Positions 23,573-36,600 of a stretch of DNA of 64,000 bases are shown here, one piece after another (within the stretch, counting starts at the first letter, position 1; every line of letters begins with the position of its first letter). The notes beneath the pieces are model-generated. The model did not search any database, had not been told where the DNA came from, and worked only from the letters and a program-made list of their open reading frames with translations. This DNA is from Heligmosomoides polygyrus polygyrus (lineage: Eukaryota > Nematoda > Chromadorea > Rhabditida > Heligmosomidae), in NCBI GenBank assembly GCA_947396885.1, contig OX377206.1, forward strand, positions 86,673,960 through 86,737,959. Direction: 5' to 3'. The position numbers and the translations under genes were made by a program.

Positions 23573-23643
23573 ACGCTGGTGGTGTAAGGCGTAGCATCGC
23601 TGCCCGGAGAGCAGAAGGTGCGGGTTCGAGTCCCGCCTGGCGC
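23573..23643 (+). repeat. SINE-B with near-complete tRNA cloverleaf
   Basis: ACGCTGG...CCTGGCGC acceptor (weakened at the 5' end), GGTGTAAGGC D-arm, CTGCCCGGAGAGCAG anticodon arm and GCGGGTTCGAGTCCCGC T-arm. The anticodon-loop sequence matches the other copies (CCGGAGA/CCGGAAA). The downstream flank AGTTTTGATCGCAACTAAAC and an upstream ATATCAGCATGAAACCGG block are shared with 28260-28650. Confidence 0.75.
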
Positions 23644-23983
23644 AGGAGTTTTGATCGCAACTAAACATCCTTCTAACAGCTCCCTTGAGAGCTCTTTGGT
23701 TTCAGCACACAAAATATTCACAACTTAAAAATGTTTCTAGCAGATGTTTTGGTAGAGATGTGAAAAAACCATGATTTTATTGCACTGTAATGGCTTAATT
23801 CAAGCAAACTCATCATTATATGAAGTCAGAAGTCGAGGACGATGGAGACTTTCAGCCCAACATAATGGACGATCTACGACTTTCAAGCGTTAGCACCACC
23901 TTCGCACGAGCCTTAAAGGCACTTCAGAGCAGGAGAACAGAAAAACAAGAGGAACGCCACGAAGACTGCTCTAGCTAGGGAAG

Positions 23984-23991
23984 TGACGTCA
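23984..23991. promoter_or_regulatory. CRE-like palindrome upstream of the receptor gene
   Basis: TGACGTCA, the consensus cAMP-response element, lies 537 bases before the receptor start codon. A single 8-mer can occur by chance; regulation is inference only. Confidence 0.25.
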
Positions 23992-24527
23992 CAGCTCCTA
24001 ATCGGTGATGTGTATCCGAGTACGAGTGTATTTATGTGGGTGTGTCTGAGTGTATCAGATGGCCTGCTGTGTTCGGAAGACATACGACGCGACACGACGC
24101 TGAAAGCTTCGTGAACTAATAAATAAATAGATTTCGCGATGGACAGAAGAGTTTAGATTGCAATTATGGGCACACACATAGCAGCACTATGTAGGTCGAG
24201 GAAAAGAGTGGGTGAGAGAGACACACACTGCTGTTGCTGCCGTTTCCCACAACTAGCTCCTTCCTCTCTCCGTCTCCATCATTCCTGTCATGTGATCATT
24301 CTCGTTCTTCACCGGCTCCTTTCGCTCTCCGTCTTCATCCTCCCTCTCCTACTCTCTGTGATCATTCGTATCCCTAGTCGTTCTCATCCTTGTTCCTTTC
24401 TCGCTGATGAAGTGTGTCTCTGTGTGCGTGTTGGATCTATGTCACATTCATTTCGTATTTGCTCCGGGATTCCGTCGGGAGAATCTCCGTCCGTAATCGA
24501 ATCTCTTCAACGCTCAGAAATCCATAG

Positions 24528-24680
24528 ATGAATGGCACAGACAAGATAGCTGCACAGGATCAGTTCACACTTGGAGAGACCGTGTTCTACCTGAGCAATG
24601 GCGCCGTCGGTTCCATATTCAACTGCATCGTTCTGTGGATCGCTTTCGTTCACATTGACACGGACGACAAACCGCGACAG
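24528..24680 (+). CDS. receptor exon 1 (residues 1-51, N-terminus and TM1)
   Basis: Starts MNGTDKIAAQ and includes the TM1 motif GSIFNCIVLW. It ends CGACAG|GTAACC in phase 0. The long open frame just upstream (24166-24531) overlaps the start codon in another frame and is read as leader or upstream ORF. Confidence 0.9.
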
Positions 24681-27600
24681 GTAACCCTACACTCCCTTTA
24701 ATTTAGCGTCTAACAACTCCTTTACATCCTTTACGTCCCAAAACGTCCAAAAAAACTCTTTTCAACAAAAAAGAATTCTCGTTTATTAGAACTGCATATC
24801 TATTACTTCAAAAAGTTTTTTCAGTAAATAAAAAGGAAAAATATAAAAGGCGCCACCACCTAGCAAGCGTGGAAAGTGGGAATCTTGCGAAATGTTTTTA
24901 CCACTCACGAATCAAACTGGACACTTTCCAAATCAAGCTGGGCTACCACGGGAATTTTTAAGCCAATCTGTAAAACCAAACTCGATCACGTTTAACTTAA
25001 ACCTGCAATTTTTATGACCAAACTGAGAACTTCTCAATTTAAACTGTTCACTTCTCTAGCGGAATCGAGTACTTCCTATATCAATCTGGACAGCTTCCAG
25101 TCCAAATTGCTAACTGCATAATCCGGTCAAATTGAAGTTTTTCAATTCCAACGGGGCAACGCCCAAGGAAATCATTATTAGATTGAGTCTAAATCAAAAA
25201 ATTAAATTAAATTAAAATTATTCTCGTATTTACTAAGTGTTTCGACTTTTTTGAAAGTTTAATAGTCGCCTAAAAATGATATCCAAAAAGTAGCTACACA
25301 GGGTATGGTCGTAAAATAATTTTTTTTCATTGAAAATGAGGTTTTAGTATTACATGAGAACGCTAAATAGTGAACATTTTCCGGCATACTAGATGAAGAG
25401 GTCGCGCTATGCACTCTTCCGCTTTATCACTTTATTTTCTTGAATGTGCAGAAACTGTCTGCAGATGTGTGGAAGAGGTGTCCGCATTTTTGAGTTCGAA
25501 TGTTTGCGATCTACCAATTGTTTACGCGTACGTGTTTATGCAAACGCAATTTCCATAGTCAATCAAATAAAAATGGAAAAAGACATTTTTAACTCCAACG
25601 GAACAAAATAGGAAAATGACATTTATTTCCGGATTTAATACACGTACTTCGACTTTTTTGAAATTTTGTTAGCCGCCTAAAAAGGATACCCAAAAAGCTA
25701 TACAAGGATTTATTAAATTTATTTTTTGGGCAAAATTCTAGGCATACATTAAAATGCCGAATAGTAAAAAAATGGATTACCATGGTCTGCATTCAGCTGC
25801 GTCGATGAGATTTCCGCGTTTTTTCTTTCGACGGCTTGTGACCTACAGAAAAAATGGAAAAGACTAACTTTTTAGACTTTTTAGACTTTTTTTTAACTTA
25901 GACTGACTTTTTTTCCTTGTGACCTTTTTATTTACAGAATAGACCTGAGATTATTATAAGCTTAAAAAATAGATTAGCATCGAAAAGATTGTAAGATTGT
26001 CTGCTACGAATTGTGAGACTTCTTGTTTCCGAAGGTATGGATCGAGAAGCACCAAACAACACGGCAAGCTAGAGGCTTTGTAACCTAGGTGTCTTGTCCA
26101 CATATGATAATCCGATTACTTATTTTTCTTTGTCTTTTTGAAGAGCAGGAATCACGAATGAATGGTGCTCTTCGTATGATGTCAGGTACATAAAGCTCAG
26201 GAAGTAATTCAAGCTCATCATTTTTCGACGAAAGACAGGTTTGAGGATCTAATACAGTAGGGGTTGCTTTTATAGCCACCAATTTCACATCCCAGAAAAA
26301 GATAAGATCTAGAAACACTTAAATATACTTGAGATTTATGGAGAAACAATATCAAACCTCAATGGTGTGTTTCGCCACCTTCCTTCAGACAAACCATTTT
26401 TATTGTAACACCTCCTCGGTGGGTCATTAGTGAAGAAGGAGGTGTTGAAATTTTCCATTCTTATTATTATATTATAATATTTTTATTTTATTTTTATTTT
26501 TATTTTTATTTTATTTTATTTATATTTTTAACTTAAGTCTGTTATATGTTATGTATTTTCTCCGTGTAGTTCACTTTAGTGGAGCGCACAGACACAAGTA
26601 CCATAAATGATATTCATCATGAAATGATAACTTTTCAGAGAAAAACAAAGTTAATTTTTTACCGAAAATGTATAGTGGTATTTCAAAAACGGTCCAATTT
26701 AATTTGAAAGACGCTTATTTTCTTTTGGATGTGATGTTGCTAGCATTTATTTGGAAACCGACCGCTTTGGTTTGATTGTTCCCAGCATGACCCTGCACTG
26801 TCTGTGCCCTTTGTGACAAGAAACCGAAAATTCCGAATTCTCGAAATCTCTCACCAGAACTATAAACAAGTTTGACAGCTCATTTCATGGATGGCTGGTC
26901 ATTGCTTTTTTAGATACTTTGAGTGCTTTTTTGCAGCATTTCGATCAAAAACGAATGCAATTTCATGCCTCTATGCGCTCGTTCGGCTTCGAACGCTCTG
27001 GCATTTCCAATTTTCATTTTCGTCTGCTGGATGTTAGGTGAACAAGGGAAGACCATGACGGTGACATTATTACAAAGTCAATAGCGAGAATGTGTGCACG
27101 CGATTCATGTTCAGAGCATTCGTTTTCATGAGATGGGACCAGTACTGATGATAATGTACTGGCCTACAGCCAACAATGGCTTTACGGAAATCAAGGGGAC
27201 CACCCCTGTTTTCCACCGTACTACAAGGTTTAAATAAAAAGAATAAAGGGCGGCGCTACTCAATCCTTTTTGGGATGCGCCACGCATCCTACTTCTACGA
27301 GATGTCGTGGAGGCGACATGAGTGCGTATTTGGCCACACAATCACTTACGGTGGCCAGCCGATGAACACGTCAGTGCTTTTCCATCCCAGACACGTCTGG
27401 TATCAATTCACGACCCCGGAGAGATGGAAGGCTTGATTGGCTTGGGCGGAAAATTCGAACCAGGAACCTGGTATCGGGTGCACGCGACCGTCGACGCCTC
27501 CTCCGACTGCGCTACACGCGCCCTACTACAAGGTGTACGACAAGTGATTGCCTCAGCGCTTTCCAATAGTTCTGTAACTATTGCGGATAGCTTAGAAACC

Positions 27601-30600
27601 CACACATACGGTTGGCATTCTTCTGATCTACACCTTATGTCCACGAAGCTTCACTTCTGGAATAGCTTCGATTTTCAAGGTTATGGGTACCGAAGACGAG
27701 CGGCAGATTACTGTGCGTGTGGCGAAGGATCGCATCGCACAGAAGAAGATCTGGAAGATCACTAAAATCACCATTAGGATCATCGAGTTCAGTCTTCGAC
27801 GTTACCGGGAAGAGGATCAGTCAAGGATCGCCTTCGAAAGGCCCAACCTGTGCCTTCTTCGAGTCCCAGAATCTCAGAAGGCGGCTGCACAAAATTTTAA
27901 GATTTTTATTGTTTATTGTTTATCGTGGGCGCGTGTAGCGTAGCGGAGGAGGTGCCGGCTGTTGCGTGCAGCCAATACCAGGTTCCTGGTTCAGATTTCC
28001 CGCCCGGGCCAACCAAGCCTTCCATCCCTCCGGGGTCGGTGAACTGGTACCAGACTTGTCTGGAAAGGATAGAGAGCGCTGACTTGTTCATCGGCTGGTC
28101 ACCGCAAGTTATTGTGTGGCCAAGTACGCATTCAAGTCGCCTCCACGACATCCCGTAGAATTAGAATGCGTGGCACATCCCAAAACGGATTGAGTAACGC
28201 TGTCCTTTACCCTTTGTCCTTTTACTGTTTACTGTGCTTGCCAATAGCGTTACTCAGAATCTTGCGCCAGGCGGGACTCGAACCCGCATCTTCTGCTTTC
28301 CGGGCAGCGATGTTCGCCTTACACCACCGGCGCTGTTCGACCGCACGTAACATCCGCGATATCCTCGAGGTCCGTCAGCACCCACCCGTGATACGGGATG
28401 GGCCGGTCGCTGATATCAGCAATGCATTGTTACTAGTAAGGTCTTCAGCTTAACCGGCTCCATGCTGATATCAGCGACCGGCCCATCCCGTATCACGGGT
28501 GGGTGCTGACGGACCTCGAGGATATCGCGGATGTTACGTGCGGTCGAACAGCGCCGGTGGTGTAAGGCGAACATCGCTGCCCGGAAAGCAGAAGATGCGG
28601 GTTCGAGTCCCGCCTGGCGCAAGAGTTTTGATCGCAACAAAACATCCTGCAACAACATATAGCCTCTATATCAGCCGCTCCAGGCTTAAACAAATGTGTC
28701 CAAGCATTGGAATGTCATGGAGTTTTCACGAATGGGGGGCACTCATCTAGGACAAAAATAATATCACTAAGAAAAATAAGAAATAGCCAAAAAATAGCCA
28801 AACGATTAATAATTGGACACAAAAAGTAAATTAATTGAATTTGCCGCCGAAACGCTAGAACTACAACTCTCCCAGCACGCAACTGGCAGGGCCATACCTG
28901 GGCGGGCCCTGAATTTCAAGGACCTTTTAAACAACTAAGAATGGAAAGTGGCCAGTGGTAACTTGCGAGGAAGTCGTGTTTCGTACACTCGATAGAACTG
29001 ACTATCAGGGTAAATGAATGGAAAAGAAAGGAATACGTGCGTCTACATAAGAGGAAAGAAGTGAGAGCTATTGCCTATGTACTTTGTACAAGTCATTGAG
29101 GTTCTAACGGGCTCTGGCTCCCTGTTTATACAGAACTTCAAGGTCAGGTCAAAACGTCAAATCTCGATGGAAACCACTGTTCGAAAGTCCCGAAAGAATA
29201 ATAATAGCAGTTCCAATACTTTCTCTTCTGGTAGCCAGATCAGTCATCACTGAGACCTCAATGTTCTTCATGTCCTGTTGGTATGCGCCCAATCCGGATG
29301 CTCTGAGATTAAGCCAGCGGAAGTGGATCGCATTCATAATCGGCATCGGCGCCGCACATGACCAAGGTTCGCGAATCCTCAGTGCGGCGGTCAAGGAGAC
29401 AACGTGTGAAACCGATTAAATAACAGACTTCAACGCCTACATGTAGGTATCCATCCGGATTTTAAGTTTAATCATCACTGCTTATGGGTTGGACAAAAAT
29501 AATTCTAGCCAAAATCTCAAAGCTTGTTTTTAAAGTGAATAAAGGATAGAGGACGGCGTCAATCAGTCATTATTGGGGATTCTATATGCTTCCACGGGAT
29601 GTCGAAGTCGCAATTTGAAAGCGAATTTGGCCGATGCAGTAAATTGCAGTTGTCAACCGATGGTCAAGCCAATGTTTTATCCATTGGTTGGATTGGGAGG
29701 GGAAACCCAAACCAAGAACCTGGAATCGGTTTCACGCCGCAGTTAGTACCTCTTCCGACTCCGCTACCACGCGCGCCAATATTTACCTCTATTTTTATCA
29801 ATTATTTATTGAATAAGTCGATTCATTCAACAAGTCTAGCAACCAAAACAATAATAATATAAACACTAGATTGGCGAAAAACGTCCTCTTCGATTCTTAG
29901 CTTTTACTTCTGAATTATGTTTCTTTTGCACAATGATCAGTGACTGTGTAAGCATTCACTGTCGACAACACATTTCATTTTTGATTTTATCTCATTAACA
30001 CTTGCCGTTTTGTTTTTTATTCTTATTTCACGTCAAATTGGACACTTCTAATGTCAAATAGGACATTTTTCGTGTAAAACTAGACACTCTTCTAAGCTAG
30101 CTTAAGAGTTTTTAAAGAAAAAAAAGAAAAGCAAAAAATCAAAAAGCGAACGCTGCCAAATTAAAATGGGCTTCTACTTCATCAAACTAAACACTATTCT
30201 AAAAAGGTTAGAATAAATTTTTGTTCAAGGAGAAATTTTAGTGAGACTTCTTCGAAGTATTTATTCGCTTGCCCAATAAATGAACACTTTGTTTGAAATT
30301 TTTTAAAGATCTAATTTTTTGCGAAAAGGTAATGGTATATGGCTTATTCTAAAGAACAGTAGGGCGACAGTTATTCAGGGTCAAAATAAAAGATTTCGCC
30401 ATGCACTCGTCCCAGTTTTTATTTAATTGATGGCAAAATTACTGTTTGCATAAAGTCTCACACTTGCAAACAATATGGCAAAGCATTTGCGAAAAAACAC
30501 ACACACACATATTCTGGCTCTGATGCTTCACGCAAGTCCACAGTCTTCATGCAAGTTTCACTTTACACTATCAACCAGATAGAAATCGCGACGTGCTTGT

Positions 30601-33600
30601 CGGGTGCATGGCGCAGTTGCAACGTACTACATGACTGCTGGCTTGTTTTATTTTAAAACAAAATTTAAGTAGTTATTGTTTCTTAAAAATAAAAATTGTA
30701 TAAAATTATTATACTCATTCGGGAGCAGTTGAACTGAAATTTTTCAAAAAAAAAAGTTTTTTTTTTCATTCCTTGAACAAAAAATTATTCTAACAATTTT
30801 GGAAAGTTTGTAGTGTTATCCAAACGTATGTAAATTACTGTAGTACGCAAAAGACTGTAATCTGACTCGCATCTTTCCTACCGTGCCATAAGGAAGGCGC
30901 GATAGAATTTTTTTAGAAGTATTTCAGCTTACTATGTAGCAGGTACCACTCCGTATAAAACGGAAGATCATCATGAAGAAGGAAGAAGCAACAGCATGAA
31001 TGCACACTGAGCTTATATTCCTGAAGCGAATTTTGCATGAAGCAAACGGAAAGACTAGATCGGTCTTTAGAAAAACGGAAGCTCACTACGATAGCGCTAT
31101 TCCCATACTTCTTTCCATTTTGGAAAACTATAGGAAATTCCTGGACTAGGGCTCACTCTGGTTTCTTTTCTTTCTCTTTCTTCTTTTTCTTTTCTTTTTT
31201 TTCCTGTTCTGGAATATGTCTGCACACTTGTGGATAGAAAGATCTGCGGATGTGGTCGATGTTGCACCTAATTTTTTGAAAACATGAAAGCTTGCCGTAG
31301 CAGTAGAATTTCTCCGCACCTGTCCCTCTTAAAGAAGGGTGGCTGTTGCTCAGAAGAAGCTGATGCAGACCTTCCTGATGTGCTCATTATGCTTGTGTTG
31401 CCGCTTAGACGCGTTATTGGAAATCTGAGTATTTCCAGTATCCCGGCTGAATTGCTTACAGCAAGAAGCGCTCCAGAATCGGGGTCCGACGATATTGCTT
31501 TCCGCCCGTCAGAGTTGCATTGCGCTTCAGCGCAGCAAAGGGATGATTTCGCAGACAAATTCAGAAGAAGCCTGTGCACCATGTATGTGTATGTTTGCAC
31601 TAATCGCCAACATCCGTCTTTTGAACAATGGAAAGGCAAAGGTTAGGTGGAGATCAGCCTGTGCTATGTTTTCCATGACTAGCCCTTCAATGAGTGAATA
31701 ATATCTGAGAAGCGGAACCATTGCATCCACATCGTCAGGGACATATTGTTATCCCTACATGGGCTACGCTATAGTTGTGCTATTGAGAAATTTTATCGAA
31801 AAATGAACGCAGAACTAATTCGATGTCGAAAATTTTCGAGCGAATGACTCAACTAGCTGATCCGCTCATCAACGAATACGCTCCATTTTTCGTTTATTCG
31901 AATATTCGAAAATGTGAACAATTTGTTCAAATCAGGTTCTGTGCTTAAAGGTCTAAAGTTTATTCCATATTCGAAAAAAATCGTTCGATTTTCAAATAAT
32001 ATTCGAATATGGCTCTCTTTCGATATTCGAATTCGAACGAATGCTCGACTTTCTAAAACCATCAATGTTCGAAGTTCAACAAATATTCGAAATTCTAGAG
32101 ACCTCGAATATTCGACTATTCTAATAATTATTTGAATAAAATATGTGAATATATTCGTTTGAGCACAACTATAGGTGACGGTAATATTGAGTTATGCAAT
32201 ACTTAGGGTAGAGGGATAGTCATCATATAATGTCAATAAATGAAAAACACAATGACGAATAAGTATAGAGAAACACAGATGAGAAGAGAGAACTTGACAA
32301 ACAATATATTCCTCAAAACATGAGTTACGTATAGCAACGGCCAGCGAATAACGGTTCTTCAGCTCACTTCACTTCATGTTTTTCGCTAACGTTTTCAGAG
32401 CAAATCTTCTCGGTTTCATGAATTATCGGAAACTTTAGAGTTCTTGAAGCTTTTAATAAAATCTTCTACCTCTGTAGGTAAAGGATGTAGTTTGATATGA
32501 AGACTTCGAGCAGAGGAAGCATATTTTTTGTGTCTCCGTTCTGTGTTAAAATCGTTCGTCTTGCGTAATCTTCATTGTTCTGCACGAAAGGTTCTATCCT
32601 AATCGGTTGGGGGCGTGTGATAGCTTAAGTCTCCATTCGCTAGCTTAAGTTTTTACGAGAGCTTCAGCTGCCGTCCCATGCTGCGAGGCGTTTCATTTTA
32701 ATCTAGGGATTGTGGTTGAGTAGCACAGGACAACGTATGCAATTCGTACTTTACGGTTGCCCCCGTACCTTGCGGTTGCCCTCCCAACTAGGATAGATAC
32801 GCGCGGAATGCATGGACTTCTACGCACCAACTATCGAGCCGAGAGCGGGGTCTCAAAGACAACGTCTCAGAATCCGAAAAGAGAACGATTTCAGCTCCTT
32901 CTTCGTGTTGGCGCTGCTTGCGGACGTTCTGTGATTTGTGGCCAACTGAGGGCGAACGTAGTTTTTTGTGAGGTCTCTCGTAGGAAGTCCTCGTTTCAGT
33001 TCGCGCATTAACAAACTTGATCCAGATTACCCTTCTATAACGAATGAAGAGCTTCTGTCACGTCTCCACTCCCTTACGACGGTCAGCAACATTATGGGGC
33101 CTATGAATCACTTAAGAGCGTCTGCTGCCTTGATGGCTCAACCTCTTCTTTCGATGTACTCTAGGAATGCTGCTTCATTGTACTTTAAGACAAATTTTGA
33201 GCCGTTATTTTTCCTCCGGAAACAAAAATTCAAAAAAAATAGTCGTGTATTGGCGTTTTGGTCAGGTAAATCATAGTGATTTTTTTCTTATAGAAAAAAA
33301 TTGCTTTAACTTTCTCGAAAAGTCTGTTTTTACCTGAAAGACGCCCGTTTTTACATGGATGATGTCGAGGTTAATCTCAGAAGCGTGCGGCTTACTTGGA
33401 AGAGGGTCCATTTTGATTTGGAGTGTGTCGAATTTAGCTTGAAAATGGTATACCAAGATTGGAGATTGACCTACTTACATGTTGCGATGAACGAAAAATT
33501 CCAGTTGGCTGTGCCACCTCGAGATGGAATGTATGTCGTGGGATCTAGCTTCGATTGCTACTAGAAAACACACGTTCAGCTTTCAGCAACATATCCTTGA

Positions 33601-36600
33601 AACGTTGGATTCTCCATCTCCATTGCTCTCATATACACTCTTGGATTGTTCTGGATGCAAGCCTAAACCTGCCGCCTTAAGAAATTCAGAAGAACAAAAC
33701 AAGAAGATTTCTCGTAGATAATGCAGAGTCTATCCACCGCCGCTGAGACCAGCTGGCATTCCACCTTCTGGTTTTAAACCGATTCCTTTTCAGATTATCG
33801 TCATTAACATGACGTTTGCCGATCTCATCATGTGCCTATGCTACATGCTTACTAGACCATATATCAACTTCTTTCCGAAGCTGCTCTGTCATCCCTACTA
33901 TATCACTATATGGACTATACAACTTGTCAGCTGCCTTAATCTAGTTTGGTGAGTAGAATTCGAACGGATACTCTTTCTTATCTCGATGGGTGCTTGTAGA
34001 ATATCGTTAGCAGAAGAGGTTTCTGTGACATTAACAGCACCATATAGAATTTTTACTTAGTCTTCTTAAAATAGAAGTTACAAGGGAAGGGTCTTAAGCA
34101 TATGTTTGAACGGGGAGAGCGAGTTATATAGGAAGAATCTCCACCCCTTTAGTAAAAAAATGTGTTTCTTCTTGCCAAGTCGTTTAAGGGGTAGGGGGTG
34201 GTGCTCTTGAAGTCACAAAAGTTACAATGGAGTCAATGGAGGCACCTCACGAACCTCTTGTACGCCCGCGATGCCAGTGCCGACATCCGGCTCGAAGCGC
34301 AGTGGATAGTGACGTTGTTTCATGCAGGTGAGCTATGAGTTCGATCCTCCGGTGCTGGGTTTTTGCATTTCAACTGATTGGTTGTCATTTGAAGGATTTT
34401 GACGTCTATTTCGCCATCATTTTTCTTTGCGCAATTTCACAGCTGCATGCTGTGGTATTCAGTATAATGATGTTAGAACCTTGCTTAGTCTTAAAGTTTC
34501 ACATGAAGAAAAAATAACCCTTTAACTGACTGTCATGTTGATTGCTGATGATTTAGGCTGAATGTGGACAAATTGATATTTATACAATTTCCGCTCCACT
34601 ACTACTCAATAATTAATCGACGAAAAGTGGTGATTATTTCAACCGTTACGTGGATCGTCCTCGGTTACACAGCCTTCGCCGTCGACTCCTTCATGACAAT
34701 ATCGGTTCGTTGACCTACGTGTTGGAAGTTTTTGTTTTTTGCTGGGTATCATAGACAGTAACTCTCCTCTACATAGTACAACAAAATCGTATTTATAGTT
34801 GAATTTTTCTAGAGAAGTGAAGTGAACTATGGAGGCCATTGAATTGCGACTCGAGTTCGATCTCTGTATCAGAATCCTAAAAAAATTTCAGCGAGTGAAA
34901 TTATAGAAAATAGTTTGACTGGCTTTCTACACAACAGCTTTTTGTGAATCAAGAGTGTGGTGCATAATTTAGCCCAACCCCTTAAGGTAAATGTTACCCA
35001 TTGCCACGAAAGCACGTGGAAATCATGAAAATAACGTTCAGTAAACAGGTATCGATAGTATCGCTGTTACCAACAACAAGTTAGTAGGTCAAGAGGCTCA
35101 AACTTACCGATCATATCATCCGCACAATAGAATCCACCGAATGCTCCGACAACTGAGGACTCGCAATTGGCTGCAGAGCTCGTTGCGAGCTTTCCACATG
35201 TAATATTGTCCGTATTCAACCTGAAAACCATTTTCACCTCTTCGGCCGCCGAAACAACAATATTACATCTGCGGAAAGCTCGCAACGAGCTGAGAAATGC
35301 TGTCCAGTTGATTTTTCGAATGAACTCATCCAGAAAGAGGTAAGCGACTGAAACAAAATTTTCTGTTGTTTGCGTCAAACTTTGGCAGCATAGAATTCTA
35401 CTTTGTACGGCCAAAATCTTTCCGTTCTTTTTAGATTCGAATTTGCTTGTGGTCTACTGTAGACCACAAAAACACGGCTTTCGCACTTATCCTGTACAGG
35501 AGCAACCGAAGTTCAAAGATGGGAGAAATCCTACGCCGCATATTGAGATTGGACCAATCCCTTGTTGAAAAAAAGAAGATCTGCTCATTTCTGTCCATTT
35601 CTCAAAGCCATTTTACATGTTTTATAAAGGTCATCGTTCTCGGAATGGAATAGTAAAATACTGTCTTCTGTAGCAGGCTACTAATTGGGTAATTCATAAC
35701 TGAATCATGGTTTCAGCGCGTTTGCACGTATCTGAAATCGGGCCTGTGTTATTCAAACTTGTCACTATTTAGTACCACAATGACACTTGATGCGTAACAA
35801 ATACAGATCTGCTGAAACAATAGAGGATTTCTAAATTTCGATGAGCCTTCTCAACGAAAAGCCTTAACGGAGCCGAGAAAGCAAAAGCTTCATAACTAGG
35901 TCGCTGTGCAATCGTTTTAGGCCTTTGTCATACCATCGCTCACCCCCAGCGACGCCTAATGATATGCTCCCATATCGATCGGGCGGCGCGATGGAATCGA
36001 TATGGGTGCATATCATTAGGCGTCGCTCGGGTGAGCGATGGTATGACAAGGGCCATAGATTATGTTTAGATCGCTGGATAGAAAATGAGACAGAGCATCT
36101 AGTTAATTAGATTTTAAACAAATAACTCAGAAAAGAGTTATGGCAATGCAACGCTTTGTGACGGATTAATAAGTCGCAAAGCGTCTTTTTTGCAAAGAAT
36201 TTGAGTGGTATTGTAGTGAACCTCTCTGTAGAAAATTATGTCGAAATTCACTTATTGTGTGCAAGCAACTTAATCTGCAAATTGCGTTTGAATAAATTTT
36301 AGGAGTTCTATTCTGTCTCTCCTAAAGCACTCAATTAGAGCAATATCAGTCTTCTGCACAGCCCAGCAACATTTTCGAGGCATCCTTTGTACGAAATGAT
36401 GTATGATATGTATGTGCCAGATCTATTCTAGTCAGAGGTAGCGTCACAGGAAAGGCCACACAAGCACATGCAGCATTATCTGCTTTGGCGACGAAATTGT
36501 AGAAAAAGAAGGCGAAAGAAAGAGGAAGAAGGAAGAAAAAGGCCCCTCTTAGGCTAGTTCAATGCATTGTCTTCGCAAAATATGTAGTCTTCTTTCAAAT

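Larger units (their letters stand above)
28260..28624. repeat. near-perfect palindrome carrying a tRNA cloverleaf in each arm
   Basis: Arms 28260-28422 and 28464-28624 are reverse complements apart from one 2-base indel (near 28381-28384). The spacer is 41 bases. Each arm runs outward from GCTGATATCAGC through GACCGGCCCATCCCGTATCA, GGACCTCGAGGATATCGCGG and TGCGGTCGAACA to a 70-base tRNA-like sequence at its outer end. The near identity implies recent formation, gene conversion, or an assembly artefact. Confidence 0.9.
24681..33793 (+). other. receptor intron 1 (9.1 kb)
   Basis: GTAACC donor and CCTTTTCAG acceptor. Apart from the repeats listed separately it contains no supported gene. Unassigned AT-rich stretches are 25160-26450, 26530-27235, 28650-29530, 30260-31260 and 32160-33290. 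The 29149-29394 - strand frame (81 codons) is unassigned. Confidence 0.8.

Noticed and set aside
24166..24531. 121-codon open frame overlapping the receptor start
   Set aside because: It is in a different frame from the receptor exon, lacks a domain, is pyrimidine-rich and contains a candidate splice acceptor near its end; read as leader or upstream ORF.
27322..27765. 147-codon frame resembling several others in the window
   Set aside because: Starts inside a SINE-A copy; the similarity to other frames is due to the repeat.
28264..28620. Two functional tRNA-Ser(GGA) genes
   Set aside because: The fold is good but U33 is replaced, the long variable arm is absent, and the core is part of a repeat family with conserved flanks.
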